From DAMCAP01 sp032059445 (GTDB lineage Bacteria > Bacillota > Clostridia > Oscillospirales > Ruminococcaceae), in assembly GCA_032059445.1 (NCBI GenBank), contig DAMCAP010000001.1, positions 1 through 64,000 of the forward strand: a DNA stretch of 64,000 nucleotides, written 5' to 3'. Shown here in pieces: positions 7,758-15,721 of this stretch. Position 1 is the first letter of the stretch. The number at the start of each line of letters is the position of its first letter. Below the pieces are notes generated by a model. It searched no databases and was not told the origin of the DNA. It was given only the letters and a program-made list of their open reading frames with translations. The position numbers and the translations under genes are program-made.

Positions 7758-8606
7758 ATGAAGCTTACAAAAATAAATATGCTTTTATTGTTTGTTGTAA
7801 TAATGGCATTATCAGCATGTACCTCTACACCAACGCCAAAAAAATTATCAGATATTATACCCATAATCGGACAGCCCAAGGATGTAAGCGTGGTTGTTAC
7901 TGCTCCTACAGCTGAAATTGGGGATCTTGGTAAAGTATATATCAAAACCAATGAATCGCAGAAAAAAGAACTCGTAGAGTTTTTTAACGATATAGATTTA
8001 TCAAAATTTCAATTGATAGCCGAAGAAGATGTTCTTAACAAATCGAAAAGTTCAAATGGCGAGGTTTCACCAGCCTTTATGTTTGAAGGAGAAAGTCAAA
8101 AATTTCAAGTTACCGCACGTTCAGGAAACGATTTTTCGTATATCAGAATTTTTGAGGTTAAGCAAAAGGACTTCTCCACAATGGATCCCTCCGTACCTCT
8201 TGAAAAAACCAAAAATCTATATTATTACGGCCCCGAAGGAGCAATACCTGATGTCAGTCATTTAAATGATGTGAGGCAATCAATCATAAATGATAAGGAT
8301 GATATCTCTTGTGGTGTAGTAACAGATCTGACTACACACAAAGAGGAAACTCTTATCAAGTATCGTACCGCATTAATCGAAACTGTGCTAGATCACACTA
8401 TGGATGCCTCTGAAGAATACAAGGGGGATCAAGCGTATACGTTTAATATTGAGCTGAAGATACTTAGCAAAGCATACCGAATTGATACAAAAACTGGTGT
8501 TTTCCAGCTTACAGAAGCAGAAAATGCTCCATTGTATCAGCTAGATGATCGGTATCGCAAGTTATATTTAAGCGGGCTAGAAGTCGGTGAAATTAAAGCC
8601 TTTTAA
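7758..8606 (+). CDS. Putative lipoprotein, unknown function
   Basis: The 282-residue product starts with a lipoprotein signal: a hydrophobic stretch MLLLFVVIMALSAC with a lipobox (LSAC, cysteine near residue 21), then a Thr/Pro-rich linker. It should be lipid-anchored on the outer face of the membrane. The rest is mixed alpha/beta with no motif I recognise. A GGAGG site lies 8 bp before ATG 7758, and a hairpin follows the stop, so it is a single-gene unit. It is probably a lineage-specific surface protein. Confidence 0.75.
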   Translation: MKLTKINMLLLFVVIMALSACTSTPTPKKLSDIIPIIGQPKDVSVVVTAPTAEIGDLGKVYIKTNESQKKELVEFFNDIDLSKFQLIAEEDVLNKSKSSNGEVSPAFMFEGESQKFQVTARSGNDFSYIRIFEVKQKDFSTMDPSVPLEKTKNLYYYGPEGAIPDVSHLNDVRQSIINDKDDISCGVVTDLTTHKEETLIKYRTALIETVLDHTMDASEEYKGDQAYTFNIELKILSKAYRIDTKTGVFQLTEAENAPLYQLDDRYRKLYLSGLEVGEIKAF

Positions 8607-8611
8607 TAAAG

Positions 8612-8643
8612 AGCCTGTGACCAAATTTAATTGGTCACGGGCT
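8612..8643 (+). terminator. Terminator after lipoprotein gene
   Basis: A 13-bp stem with one wobble pair (8612-8624 with 8631-8643) starts 5 bp after the stop codon. The following bases TGATTTCAATTT are only weakly T-rich. Confidence 0.7.
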
Positions 8644-8652
8644 GATTTCAAT

Positions 8653-8964
8653 TTAATCTAGTATATTTTTCTTTTGTAAGTATGTATGCAACATTTCAGT
8701 TATAATCACACCATAAAAATACATTAGGATTATAGATACTGTTATTACTAAAGAACTGCTATATGTTACATACTTAATTAAGATATAACTACAAAACTTA
8801 TATATGAAGTTAAAAGAAAAAAGAATTAAAAGTGATGTTCCCAATAAAATATACCTTAATACCAAAAACTTATCTAGATCCCTAATTTGATAGCGTTGAT
8901 AGAATAGGGATTTGCACATTATATAAATAATATAGGGGAATGATATCCATGATGTTTTCTTCAT
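8653..8964 (-). CDS. Small membrane protein, unknown
   Basis: A minus-strand ORF encodes 103 residues if it starts at ATG 8964, where a GGAG site stands 5 nt upstream. An upstream in-frame start at 9021 lacks a ribosome site. Two strongly hydrophobic segments (FLVLRYILLGTSLLILFSF and SSLVITVSIILMYFYGVII) predict a two-pass membrane protein with a basic, tyrosine-rich N-terminus. No family was recognised. It converges on the lipoprotein gene. Confidence 0.5.
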   Translation of the reverse strand: MKKTSWISFPYIIYIMCKSLFYQRYQIRDLDKFLVLRYILLGTSLLILFSFNFIYKFCSYILIKYVTYSSSLVITVSIILMYFYGVIITEMLHTYLQKKNILD

Positions 8965-9278
8965 TTTTACTCCATTTATATTTTGTGATCTAATAATACT
9001 GGTTCTGTATTGCTTTATCAACCATTACAGAGTGATTGTACTTATTTGTTCAAAATGCGGTTCGTTTACGTAATTACTGGTTACAGCAGATGCATCTATA
9101 GCTTGAAACCCAAGAATTAGACAAACTAGAGAAGATGCAACTATTCTCTTCCTTGTCTGGCTGATGTTGTCATTGCCTATACTAGCCGTTCTATTGATCG
9201 TTATAATTCTAACAGCTATCGATTCAGAAATATTTTAAACGTTCTTATTTAAAAAGAAAAAGAGAGGACGTGCTGTAT

Positions 9279-9437
9279 GTGAAACAAGTAGCTTTAACCC
9301 AGATAGAGATTGCGTACACGCAAAAGGCTCTACAGTTTCTTAAAAATGAAATCCTGTATGGCTATGACTCTGAGAGTATTAAGTATCAAGAATCAGAACT
9401 TGAAGTAATCAATCAAATCCTTCAAAAAATCAACTAA
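9279..9437 (+). CDS. Small helical protein, 52 aa, unknown
   Basis: A short ORF starts at GTG 9279 behind a GAGAGGA ribosome site and encodes 52 residues beginning VKQVALTQIEIAYTQKALQF and ending VINQILQKIN. The whole chain looks alpha-helical with regular hydrophobic spacing and no transmembrane segment. It is followed by a terminator at 9521. A hydrophobic 24-residue peptide ends just upstream, near 9238, but lacks a clear ribosome site. No family was recognised. Confidence 0.4.
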   Translation: MKQVALTQIEIAYTQKALQFLKNEILYGYDSESIKYQESELEVINQILQKIN

Positions 9438-9520
9438 AGGCGAGATAAGCACGCTTTGCGCTTAGTAAAAGCTAAAAGTTGTGGGTTTTTTATCAATGCT
9501 TTCTCCTTTTACAGAAAAAT

Positions 9521-9554
9521 GGCTCCTGCATTTACATGCTAGAGCCGTTTTTTC
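9521..9554. terminator. Bidirectional terminator
   Basis: The stem GGCTCCTGCAT with ATGCTAGAGCC (one bulged base) is flanked by AAAAA on the left and TTTTTT on the right. It can end both the small gene at 9279 and the M23 peptidase arriving from the right. Confidence 0.75.
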
Positions 9555-9593
9555 GACAGGCTGAGATACCCTTTAAAGATATCTGTTTTTTAT

Positions 9594-10697
9594 TTAACTG
9601 ATTCCACCTACATAGTACAATCCCAATAAATAAGGATTTTTACTATACATTATTTCTCCCAATGTACCCGACGGTGATGTGACACTTCCTGTATGTGCCT
9701 CAAAGTGCGTATGAGTATTACTTTGCGACCCATTCACATATAAACCTTGTTCTGCAATTTTATCTCCTACTCTTACTGTATCGCCTACCTTACATACCGG
9801 ATTTTGCGTATGCATGTAAATAAAAGTAACATTATAAGTAGAATCGTAGATGCTAATAGTGTATCCACCAAATTGAGATTTCACACTGGTGACTTTTCCG
9901 TTCATCATACTATGTACAGCTTGACCCCTGCTATAGGTAAAATCTATACCTTGATGTGTAGACAAATTACCGGATGCTATAGAAGTACTGAGCACATCAC
10001 CCCAAAGGAAGTATGAATACTGACTAGCGCTAGATAAATACTTATTGTAAATACCTTCTCCAATTAGTTTTGCATATCCAATATTGCGGCGCATTTCCTC
10101 ATAATGCTTTGCTGTAGCAGTAGTTGAATAGGCAGTACTGAGGCACGCTTTATGAATATAAAAACTTGAGTCAAGATAAACCAAGTTCGGCGTTGTTCCA
10201 TTCCTTAAAAAATACGTGTAGTTTGTATTGATGCTTCTGGGCGCAATCATACTCTGTGCCAGCTGGTAAGAAGAGAGCTTCTTTGCCTGCCTTAACTTAT
10301 CAGCAGGCATAGTAAGTATATCATAAACGCTACTCTCTGTAGTTTTAAGATATACTCTTAACTCTTCCCCTGTTCCACCGATAGCCTCAAATCTTTCTTT
10401 AGCTGCTGCCATCTCTTCTTCAGACTTCTTTAAATCACTTTGCAATTCTTCTTCACTCGGTAAATAAGGATCTAAGTATTCCGGATAAATAATATTACCT
10501 TTAACCAAGAGAGCGCTTATTTCTTTTGGTAAAAGAGTAGGAATCATTTCTTGATTTACTCCGAGTGATAAGAGAATATCTATTTGCATTTGTGTTAACG
10601 TCGGTTTATTTACCTCTATAGAGTTGACCCCTAAAGATGTTGTAAATAAACCAAATAGCAAGGTAACCGAAATTAAGATACTAATTAGCTTTTTGAT
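9594..10697 (-). CDS. M23-family metallopeptidase, secreted, apparent ATC start
   Basis: The C-terminal half is a LytM/M23 zinc peptidase domain: the first zinc-ligand motif HQGIDFTYSRG, GGYTISIYD in the core, and the HTHFE motif (H-x-H). Such enzymes cut peptidoglycan cross-bridges or act as inactive regulators. The middle contains a coiled-coil-like acidic stretch, EEELQSDLKKSEEEMAAAKE. An ideal signal peptide (KKLISILISVTLLFGLFTTS) is encoded only if translation starts at ATC 10697, six nt after AGAGGG. The first conventional start, TTG 10661, would cut the signal in half. It is 13 bp downstream of the lipoprotein gene and probably in the same operon. Confidence 0.8.
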   Translation of the reverse strand: MKKLISILISVTLLFGLFTTSLGVNSIEVNKPTLTQMQIDILLSLGVNQEMIPTLLPKEISALLVKGNIIYPEYLDPYLPSEEELQSDLKKSEEEMAAAKERFEAIGGTGEELRVYLKTTESSVYDILTMPADKLRQAKKLSSYQLAQSMIAPRSINTNYTYFLRNGTTPNLVYLDSSFYIHKACLSTAYSTTATAKHYEEMRRNIGYAKLIGEGIYNKYLSSASQYSYFLWGDVLSTSIASGNLSTHQGIDFTYSRGQAVHSMMNGKVTSVKSQFGGYTISIYDSTYNVTFIYMHTQNPVCKVGDTVRVGDKIAEQGLYVNGSQSNTHTHFEAHTGSVTSPSGTLGEIMYSKNPYLLGLYYVGGIS

Positions 10698-10710
10698 ATT
10701 TATCCCTCTA

Positions 10711-11415
10711 TTATTTTATATATTGATATTCCCATATCAGTTGTCCATCTATAAACCGCTGCAACATTCCATCCTTGATCAAATAATGATTATTTGAACC
10801 AGGCAAATACCCGTCCTCCTTTATTTCTAATATGTGATCTGCTACTAAAGCCTCATCCTGATAAATTCTGAGTACAAAATTTTCCTGAGATTCTAAGTTT
10901 TCTGCAACAGGATAGTAAACCACCAATAGCAATCTGTTTGCAGTGTCATACACCATACCTGAATAGTAATACTTCGCATCATTAGCCAATTCGATGTCTT
11001 TGTTTAGGTTAAATTGCTCTTCTATAATTCCATCAGAAGTATGATAACGACGTAGGCTATACCTTGTAAGCACATAGATATTCTCATCTTGATCAAAAGT
11101 AATCTCCAACCCTGTTTTTAAATCCCCTATAGAATGAAGTCGTGTAATTTGATTGGTCACATGATCCTTTACAACCATATCTAAACCCCAATCATCCACC
11201 CATACTTCGTGAACCGTAAGCCTACCACTGGAGGAAGTAAGAAACGCAGCCCCTAGATCAAGATTGTGGTAATTAATACCGTCTAAAAGTGAGGACGCTT
11301 GCTGTACATCCTCTCGGCTTGACTGCTCATCTAAGTCAGTCGGGTCATAGTGGCAAGAGAAAAGCATCATAAGGACTACAACCAATAAACCGATCGATCC
11401 TATTTGCTTATACAT
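10711..11415 (-). CDS. Putative lipoprotein, unknown function
   Basis: The 234-residue product carries a lipoprotein signal sequence ending in LFSC (cysteine near residue 21), then an Asp/Ser-rich linker. The remainder contains repeated short beta-like segments such as ITFDQDENIYVLTRYSLRRY and AKYYYSGMVYDTANRLLLVVYY, suggestive of a propeller-like or all-beta fold, though I cannot assign a family. It is first in a two-gene unit with the M23 peptidase, which suggests a cell-envelope role. A GGAGGAT-type site precedes ATG 11415. Confidence 0.7.
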   Translation of the reverse strand: MYKQIGSIGLLVVVLMMLFSCHYDPTDLDEQSSREDVQQASSLLDGINYHNLDLGAAFLTSSSGRLTVHEVWVDDWGLDMVVKDHVTNQITRLHSIGDLKTGLEITFDQDENIYVLTRYSLRRYHTSDGIIEEQFNLNKDIELANDAKYYYSGMVYDTANRLLLVVYYPVAENLESQENFVLRIYQDEALVADHILEIKEDGYLPGSNNHYLIKDGMLQRFIDGQLIWEYQYIK

Positions 11416-11446
11416 GGTATATCCTCCTATCCGCAGGAACTATGGA

Positions 11447-11464
11447 TTGTGAAAGCTTCCACAA
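11447..11464 (-). promoter_or_regulatory. Palindromic operator candidate
   Basis: TTGTGAAAGCTTCCACAA is an 18-bp near-perfect palindrome with one mismatched pair. It overlaps the predicted transcription start of the lipoprotein-M23 unit, where a bound repressor would block initiation. The regulator is unknown. Confidence 0.45.
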
Positions 11465-11468
11465 TTTA

Positions 11469-11497
11469 ATAATATCATTATATGATAAAAATGTAAA
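11469..11497 (-). promoter_or_regulatory. Promoter of the lipoprotein-M23 unit
   Basis: On the minus strand TTTACA (11492-11497) and TATTAT (11469-11474) are separated by 17 bp. Confidence 0.65.
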
Positions 11498-11593
11498 TAT
11501 TTAGATTTTAATTTTTTCATAATTACTTAAATTATGAATATTAAGTCTAAAAATGACAAAAAGCTTACACAGATATACTCTTAGATTATGGAA

Positions 11594-11615
11594 AAAGGTC
11601 GCGTAAGCGACCTTT
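11594..11615. terminator. Short hairpin of unclear owner
   Basis: A 9-bp perfect stem, AAAGGTCGC with GCGACCTTT, has a GTAA loop. No gene ends nearby on the plus strand, so it may be a relic. Confidence 0.35.
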
Positions 11616-11933
11616 CAGCCTATCGAAAGTGTCTACCAACAGCTGGGCTTTTTGGCATATAAATTATAAAATAGAAATGGGTGATGAAGAAAGACAACCG
11701 AATCAAAAAAAGCTGTAAAATTAATTGACGTAGAGGAACTAGTGCCTTAGTTCATCTATTGCCAAAGGTAGATCAAACCATGGACTGATAACGGTATATG
11801 CGCTTGTGGAGCATCTGTACAGCAAGGATAGAGGTCGCTCCAGCATAAACCCTATAGTGTTTATTAAAGCCGAATACGTAGCACCTTTCATTACTATTTG
11901 TGCTGATGTATAAGCGGTAGAATGGAGATTTAT
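11616..11933. other. Intergenic region upstream of winged-helix protein
   Basis: About 320 bp hold no credible ORF and no clear promoter pair. Several small broken reading frames suggest decayed sequence. Confidence 0.4.
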
Positions 11934-12659
11934 ATGAGAGTTCCAAACGCAGTATTTAGCTATTCACTCTCCCCTGCTGGGCTTAGGATTTACTGTGCTT
12001 TATTAAGCTTGATGGGGCATAAAGAGCAGCTGGAGCTGAAGCAGTCAACCATCGCCAGACGATCAGCCTTATCAGTCCGCACAGTGCAGCGCGAGTTACC
12101 TGTATTAGCTTCTAAAGGGCTTATATCGATAACTACTCGTTACATTAAAGATCGTGTTACAGGGGCTACTAGGCTTGTCTGCGCGCGCTATACCCTACAT
12201 AGGCTCCCAGGAGCTTACTTCAATATCGATCATACCCTAATATCAAAGGCAGACGTTTCGACGTCTGCCTTTATTTGTGCTGCCTTTCTTTCTCGGTGCA
12301 GCTCCAAGAGCAAGAGAGCTTTCCCAAGCCTAAATAAAATTAGCCAGATAGTAGCTCTTTGTAAAGCTACTGTTATTAAAGCAATCAGTGAGCTAGAGCA
12401 GCTGGCCATCGTCATTAAAAAGCAATATGTACGGCTTTGCGGCTGCTTTGGCAATAATCAATATATTCTACAAGATGTTACAGATGAACTGCAAGAAAGA
12501 ACCGTAGAAAAGGAAAAAGCACATACCTTGGTGGCACCCAAGATATGTGCGGTGAAAGACGTAACTAGGAAAGTATTTGTGTTTAAGTCTATATTAAAGC
12601 ATACTGTAAATGTTTATCAAGGCTTACTCTGTAAACTATCTTATTTTTTAAGGTTATAG
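11934..12659 (+). CDS. Tandem winged-helix protein, replication-initiator-like
   Basis: Two helix-turn-helix units of the HTH_36 kind can be read. Residues about 10-70 contain LSPAGLRIYCALLSL and IARRSALSVRTVQRELPVL; residues about 105-165 contain FPSLNKISQIVALCKATVI and SELEQL. HTH_36 domains occur in plasmid and phage replication initiators and in some regulators. Start ATG 11934 is preferred over ATG 11922 because GGAG at 11924-11927 then sits six nt ahead, giving 241 residues. No partition gene, origin repeats or other replication genes are adjacent. It is probably a stranded piece of a mobile element. The C-terminus is basic and unassigned. Confidence 0.65.
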   Translation: MRVPNAVFSYSLSPAGLRIYCALLSLMGHKEQLELKQSTIARRSALSVRTVQRELPVLASKGLISITTRYIKDRVTGATRLVCARYTLHRLPGAYFNIDHTLISKADVSTSAFICAAFLSRCSSKSKRAFPSLNKISQIVALCKATVIKAISELEQLAIVIKKQYVRLCGCFGNNQYILQDVTDELQERTVEKEKAHTLVAPKICAVKDVTRKVFVFKSILKHTVNVYQGLLCKLSYFLRL

Positions 12660-13097
12660 GGTAGTTTAAATTTGACGTAGCATAGAACTTACCCACTTAG
12701 GTACGTACAACTGAAAGAAGTATATATATTACTATCTACTCACGTTAGTGGTAGTACCTGAAATATTGAAAGATGATGCGCCCGTACCGCCAAATAAAAG
12801 CCTCCTCTTTTCTTCAGTTGTTTTGTTATTACTATGGGCATTATTAGCCAATGTTCTACGAATCATGTTTGCTTCCAGCCCTCCAGCTATGATTTTACTG
12901 CCAAGTTCCATAATATTGCCCCGTGTATTGATGTTTCGCTATAATGCCGGGGATAGCAGGAAGGTGAGAATGTCAGCCAAAGTTGGAGAGGATAAGAAGA
13001 TTGTGGTGAGAGTTTACTTGTCTTACAAACTCTCTAGCCAAAATTGGAGGGGATTATTAATACAAGTTGCATTTTAAACATTAGACACAATTCGATT
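12660..13097. other. Gene-poor region
   Basis: About 440 bp separate the winged-helix gene from the convergent hypothetical gene. It contains one doubtful 59-residue minus-strand ORF (12732-12911) and no recognisable repeats or promoters. Confidence 0.4.
12732..12911 (-). CDS. Doubtful small ORF, 59 aa
   Basis: A minus-strand ORF from ATG 12911 encodes 59 residues including GSKIIAGGLEANMIRRTLAN and a Gly/Ser/Thr-rich tail. A GGGG stretch lies near a ribosome-site position. The opposite strand is also open here, so coding direction is unsure. No family was recognised. Confidence 0.25.
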   Translation of the reverse strand: MELGSKIIAGGLEANMIRRTLANNAHSNNKTTEEKRRLLFGGTGASSFNISGTTTNVSR

Positions 13098-14279
13098 TTA
13101 AAATGGCAGTTGCACCCTTTTAAGAAATTCGTCGTCGTCACTTACCGTTGTAAAATCCATAAATGGATTGGCTTTATAGAAGGTTTTATTATTCCTCCAT
13201 TCAAAGGTGGTTTTTATAAATGCTAATTGACCTGTTAAATCATCTTTATGATATTTTCGATAACGTAATAATGTATCATCACCACACGGTGTATCTGCAA
13301 TATATCGGCCAATATATTCATGATTTGTTCCAGATTTTTTAACTAAAATAGTATCAAGACTACAGTTTTTACTGTAAATGGTTTCATCCTCACATCTGTT
13401 CAAAAGTAAAACGTAAATTTCATCGGGCATGACAGCTATATCGTCGAGGCTTTCAATGTAGGCAACAGCGTAATCGCTATTTGGATAATTATTGGTCTTT
13501 TGTTGCCAACCTTTCAGTTTGTTGTAACGATTTACTAAATAGGTTTTCTTGGGATATTCTTTCGCTAACTCTGTCATAAAGCCATCAAAAGATACGCAAA
13601 CAAATCCAAGGACTTCGTTCATGTATTCCTCAATATCCTTTTTATTATGCTGTACGTCTTTTCTGATAAATGGATTTATATCTGAAGAATGATTACTTCC
13701 AAGAAAATCCATCGACACTTTTAGATACACATCGCACGTATGTTTTGTCCTATTATTAAAAGCATCAATGTATTTGAACGCAGGATTGGAATCAATTGCA
13801 TTATACCAAGCACAGATATCGGGGAAATCTTGACTGTATGTTTGTTGATTAAAGACTTTAAGCATTGCAGGAAAATCCACACTATCTGGCTTTTTAGCTT
13901 TTGAACCAAGCAAAGCTACATTGGCAATCTGCGAAATACTATCAAAAACATTCCGGCAATATTGGAAAAAATCTTTTGTCAATTTATCTAAAAGAAATGG
14001 TATTGAAATACTCTCACCAGCAATGGTGACTTGATGCGATGGTAGAGAGTCTGTCGTAACAGAGACTTTTTTCACCTTTGACTCCTGGGAGATTAAGTCA
14101 TTCCATAATGCTTCTTTCCATGCCTCATGCTCTTGTTGCATAGAAGAAAGCAAATGGAGGATAGTATCTTTACAGTATTCAGCGGTATTTATAGTTTTTG
14201 ATGTGTTCGTAATAAATTGCCATGCCTCATATATTCCACTATCAAAAAGTTCATTTTCAAGTTCTATATCTATCGCCAT
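13098..14279 (-). CDS. Hypothetical protein next to the defence operon
   Basis: This 393-residue protein has no signal peptide or membrane segment and is largely alpha-helical in its first two-thirds. A segment reading KYIDAFNNRTKHTCDVYLKV resembles the end of HEPN-type helical domains, where a conserved N...KH or R-x(n)-H occurs, but the spacing is not the canonical RNase motif. The last third is mixed beta with CEDETIYSKNCS and CGDDTLLRYRKYHKDD. ATG 14279 is preferred to GTG 14288 because of the upstream GTGAGGTG site. It shares strand and neighbourhood with the Dpt-like operon, but 730 bp separate them, so a link is only possible. Confidence 0.6.
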   Translation of the reverse strand: MAIDIELENELFDSGIYEAWQFITNTSKTINTAEYCKDTILHLLSSMQQEHEAWKEALWNDLISQESKVKKVSVTTDSLPSHQVTIAGESISIPFLLDKLTKDFFQYCRNVFDSISQIANVALLGSKAKKPDSVDFPAMLKVFNQQTYSQDFPDICAWYNAIDSNPAFKYIDAFNNRTKHTCDVYLKVSMDFLGSNHSSDINPFIRKDVQHNKKDIEEYMNEVLGFVCVSFDGFMTELAKEYPKKTYLVNRYNKLKGWQQKTNNYPNSDYAVAYIESLDDIAVMPDEIYVLLLNRCEDETIYSKNCSLDTILVKKSGTNHEYIGRYIADTPCGDDTLLRYRKYHKDDLTGQLAFIKTTFEWRNNKTFYKANPFMDFTTVSDDDEFLKRVQLPF

Positions 14280-14974
14280 TATGCACACCTCACTTTGACT
14301 TCAAAAAATATTATCATATCATTTTATCCTCGCCATTGACCTTAAATATCAATCAACATTTTTAATTAAATCCATTTAGTTCCTATTTGCATTAGTTCTC
14401 CCATATAATACCCCCATTTATTGTATTCTAGGCACGTAGTTTCTAATCAGCACAACCTCGCCATTTAAAATAAAGTTACCTTCTCTCATAAATTGCTGTT
14501 AAATGACGATGGAAAGCATAATAAAATAGTCATAGATGCCGCTTAATCGCTCAGAGTCGCTTGATATCTCTATAATCACGTTTATGGTATTGCTGAAGTC
14601 ACTTTTATAATTTCGAGGATTTAAAATTAACCATTACTTAAACATCCAAATCTAAAATTACATCTAAATTTCACCTGACGTATTGAAGCCAATCGTATTT
14701 CTTTCAATAGTCTAACATATATACTTGTAAAAATAAACCTCATTACGACAATTTTCCCTACAATAGAAAATAGCCCCACCAACTTACAGCAATAGATGGG
14801 AGGGACTATTTTAAAATAACGTTATATAAGTTGATTGCTCTCGAACCGAAGTATTGCGATGCCGTTTGGGATGAAAGACTCAATTGAACCGATAAAACAG
14901 TTCAGTATCCTCAAAACCAAAGCAAGACGGTTGTTGTTATCGATATGAAGGAATAGTTAAATGCCAGACATAGA
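14280..14974. other. Intergenic region, no gene recognised
   Basis: Nearly 700 bp of low-complexity AT-rich sequence with no ORF I would support on either strand and no clear promoter pair. The promoter of the minus-strand gene ending at 13098 must lie here. Confidence 0.4.
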
Positions 14975-15013
14975 AGAAGCCTCAGCAGATGCCCGGTGTC
15001 TGCTGAGACTTCT
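14975..15013. terminator. Terminator at the end of the defence operon
   Basis: A 9-bp perfect stem (14981-14989 with 14999-15007) is extended by five further pairs beyond one mismatch. It lies 7 bp past the stop of the last operon gene. Confidence 0.7.
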
Positions 15014-15019
15014 TTATTG

Positions 15020-15721
15020 CTATAAAATAGTAAGGATCTCCTTTTCAATATGAGGTTTACTATCCAAGGATAGACGGCAGGAATATCCTTTAACGATTAG
15101 TCCAAGATCAACGCATTTGCTCAGTATCTTGTAACATTCAGTATCCTTCAATAGCTTAATTTCCTTGACATAAGGATTAAGTGAAACAATAAAGAAGCAC
15201 GCCTTATAACCTTCAGAGAGAAGAGACTCGATCGCTTCTAACTGATGAATGGTTCTTTCGGAAAAAACAGTTGGAAACACTGCGGCGGTTGAGGTTGAGA
15301 TAACACTTTTCACCTCAATAATAGTTTTCGATGAAGGAATGAAAAAATCCGAGCGATAACCATTCACAACAGCTTCTTTTTTTATCTCAGATCTTGTACC
15401 GATGAAAGAAAATCGTCTACTATGCAAGTCTGTCTCCATAGCTTTATTCGCCCACGATGTATTTAGGAGAATGTAACTCCTCTTATGTTTAACTCCGAGA
15501 ACAGAATACTGAGTTGAACTGCTTTCTCTCTTGTTCTTACGCAACAAGACATTTTTCCCTCGCAAGTCAATAAAGTTATCCAAGCGGCAGGAAGAAGCAA
15601 TATAGCAGATTTCTTCAACACCGTTTATCTCTACAGTACAGAGGAACCTATTTTTACTTTCCGAAATGAAGCGTCCTATATAGCAGTTGGAAGGTATACT
15701 CACCTCACTTCGATTAACCAT
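15020..15721 (-). CDS. SfsA-like nuclease, last gene of the Dpt-like operon
   Basis: The 233-residue protein matches the layout of SfsA (sugar fermentation stimulation protein A). It has an N-terminal beta domain (GRFISESKNRFLCTVEINGV) and then a PD-(D/E)XK-type core with D125 in YRSDFFIP and E136-V-K138 in IIEVKSV. The usual FP...SERTIHQLEAI and GYKACFFIVSL segments follow. SfsA proteins bind DNA and have been reported to have nuclease activity. Here the gene overlaps the FtsK-like gene by 8 bp and is translated with it, so it probably supplies a second nuclease to that system. Relatives outside such operons are normally stand-alone. Confidence 0.75.
   Translation of the reverse strand: MVNRSEVSIPSNCYIGRFISESKNRFLCTVEINGVEEICYIASSCRLDNFIDLRGKNVLLRKNKRESSSTQYSVLGVKHKRSYILLNTSWANKAMETDLHSRRFSFIGTRSEIKKEAVVNGYRSDFFIPSSKTIIEVKSVISTSTAAVFPTVFSERTIHQLEAIESLLSEGYKACFFIVSLNPYVKEIKLLKDTECYKILSKCVDLGLIVKGYSCRLSLDSKPHIEKEILTIL

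Noticed and set aside
12748..13077. 109-codon plus-strand ORF
   Set aside because: It has no ribosome site and no family resemblance, and it overlaps an equally weak minus-strand ORF.
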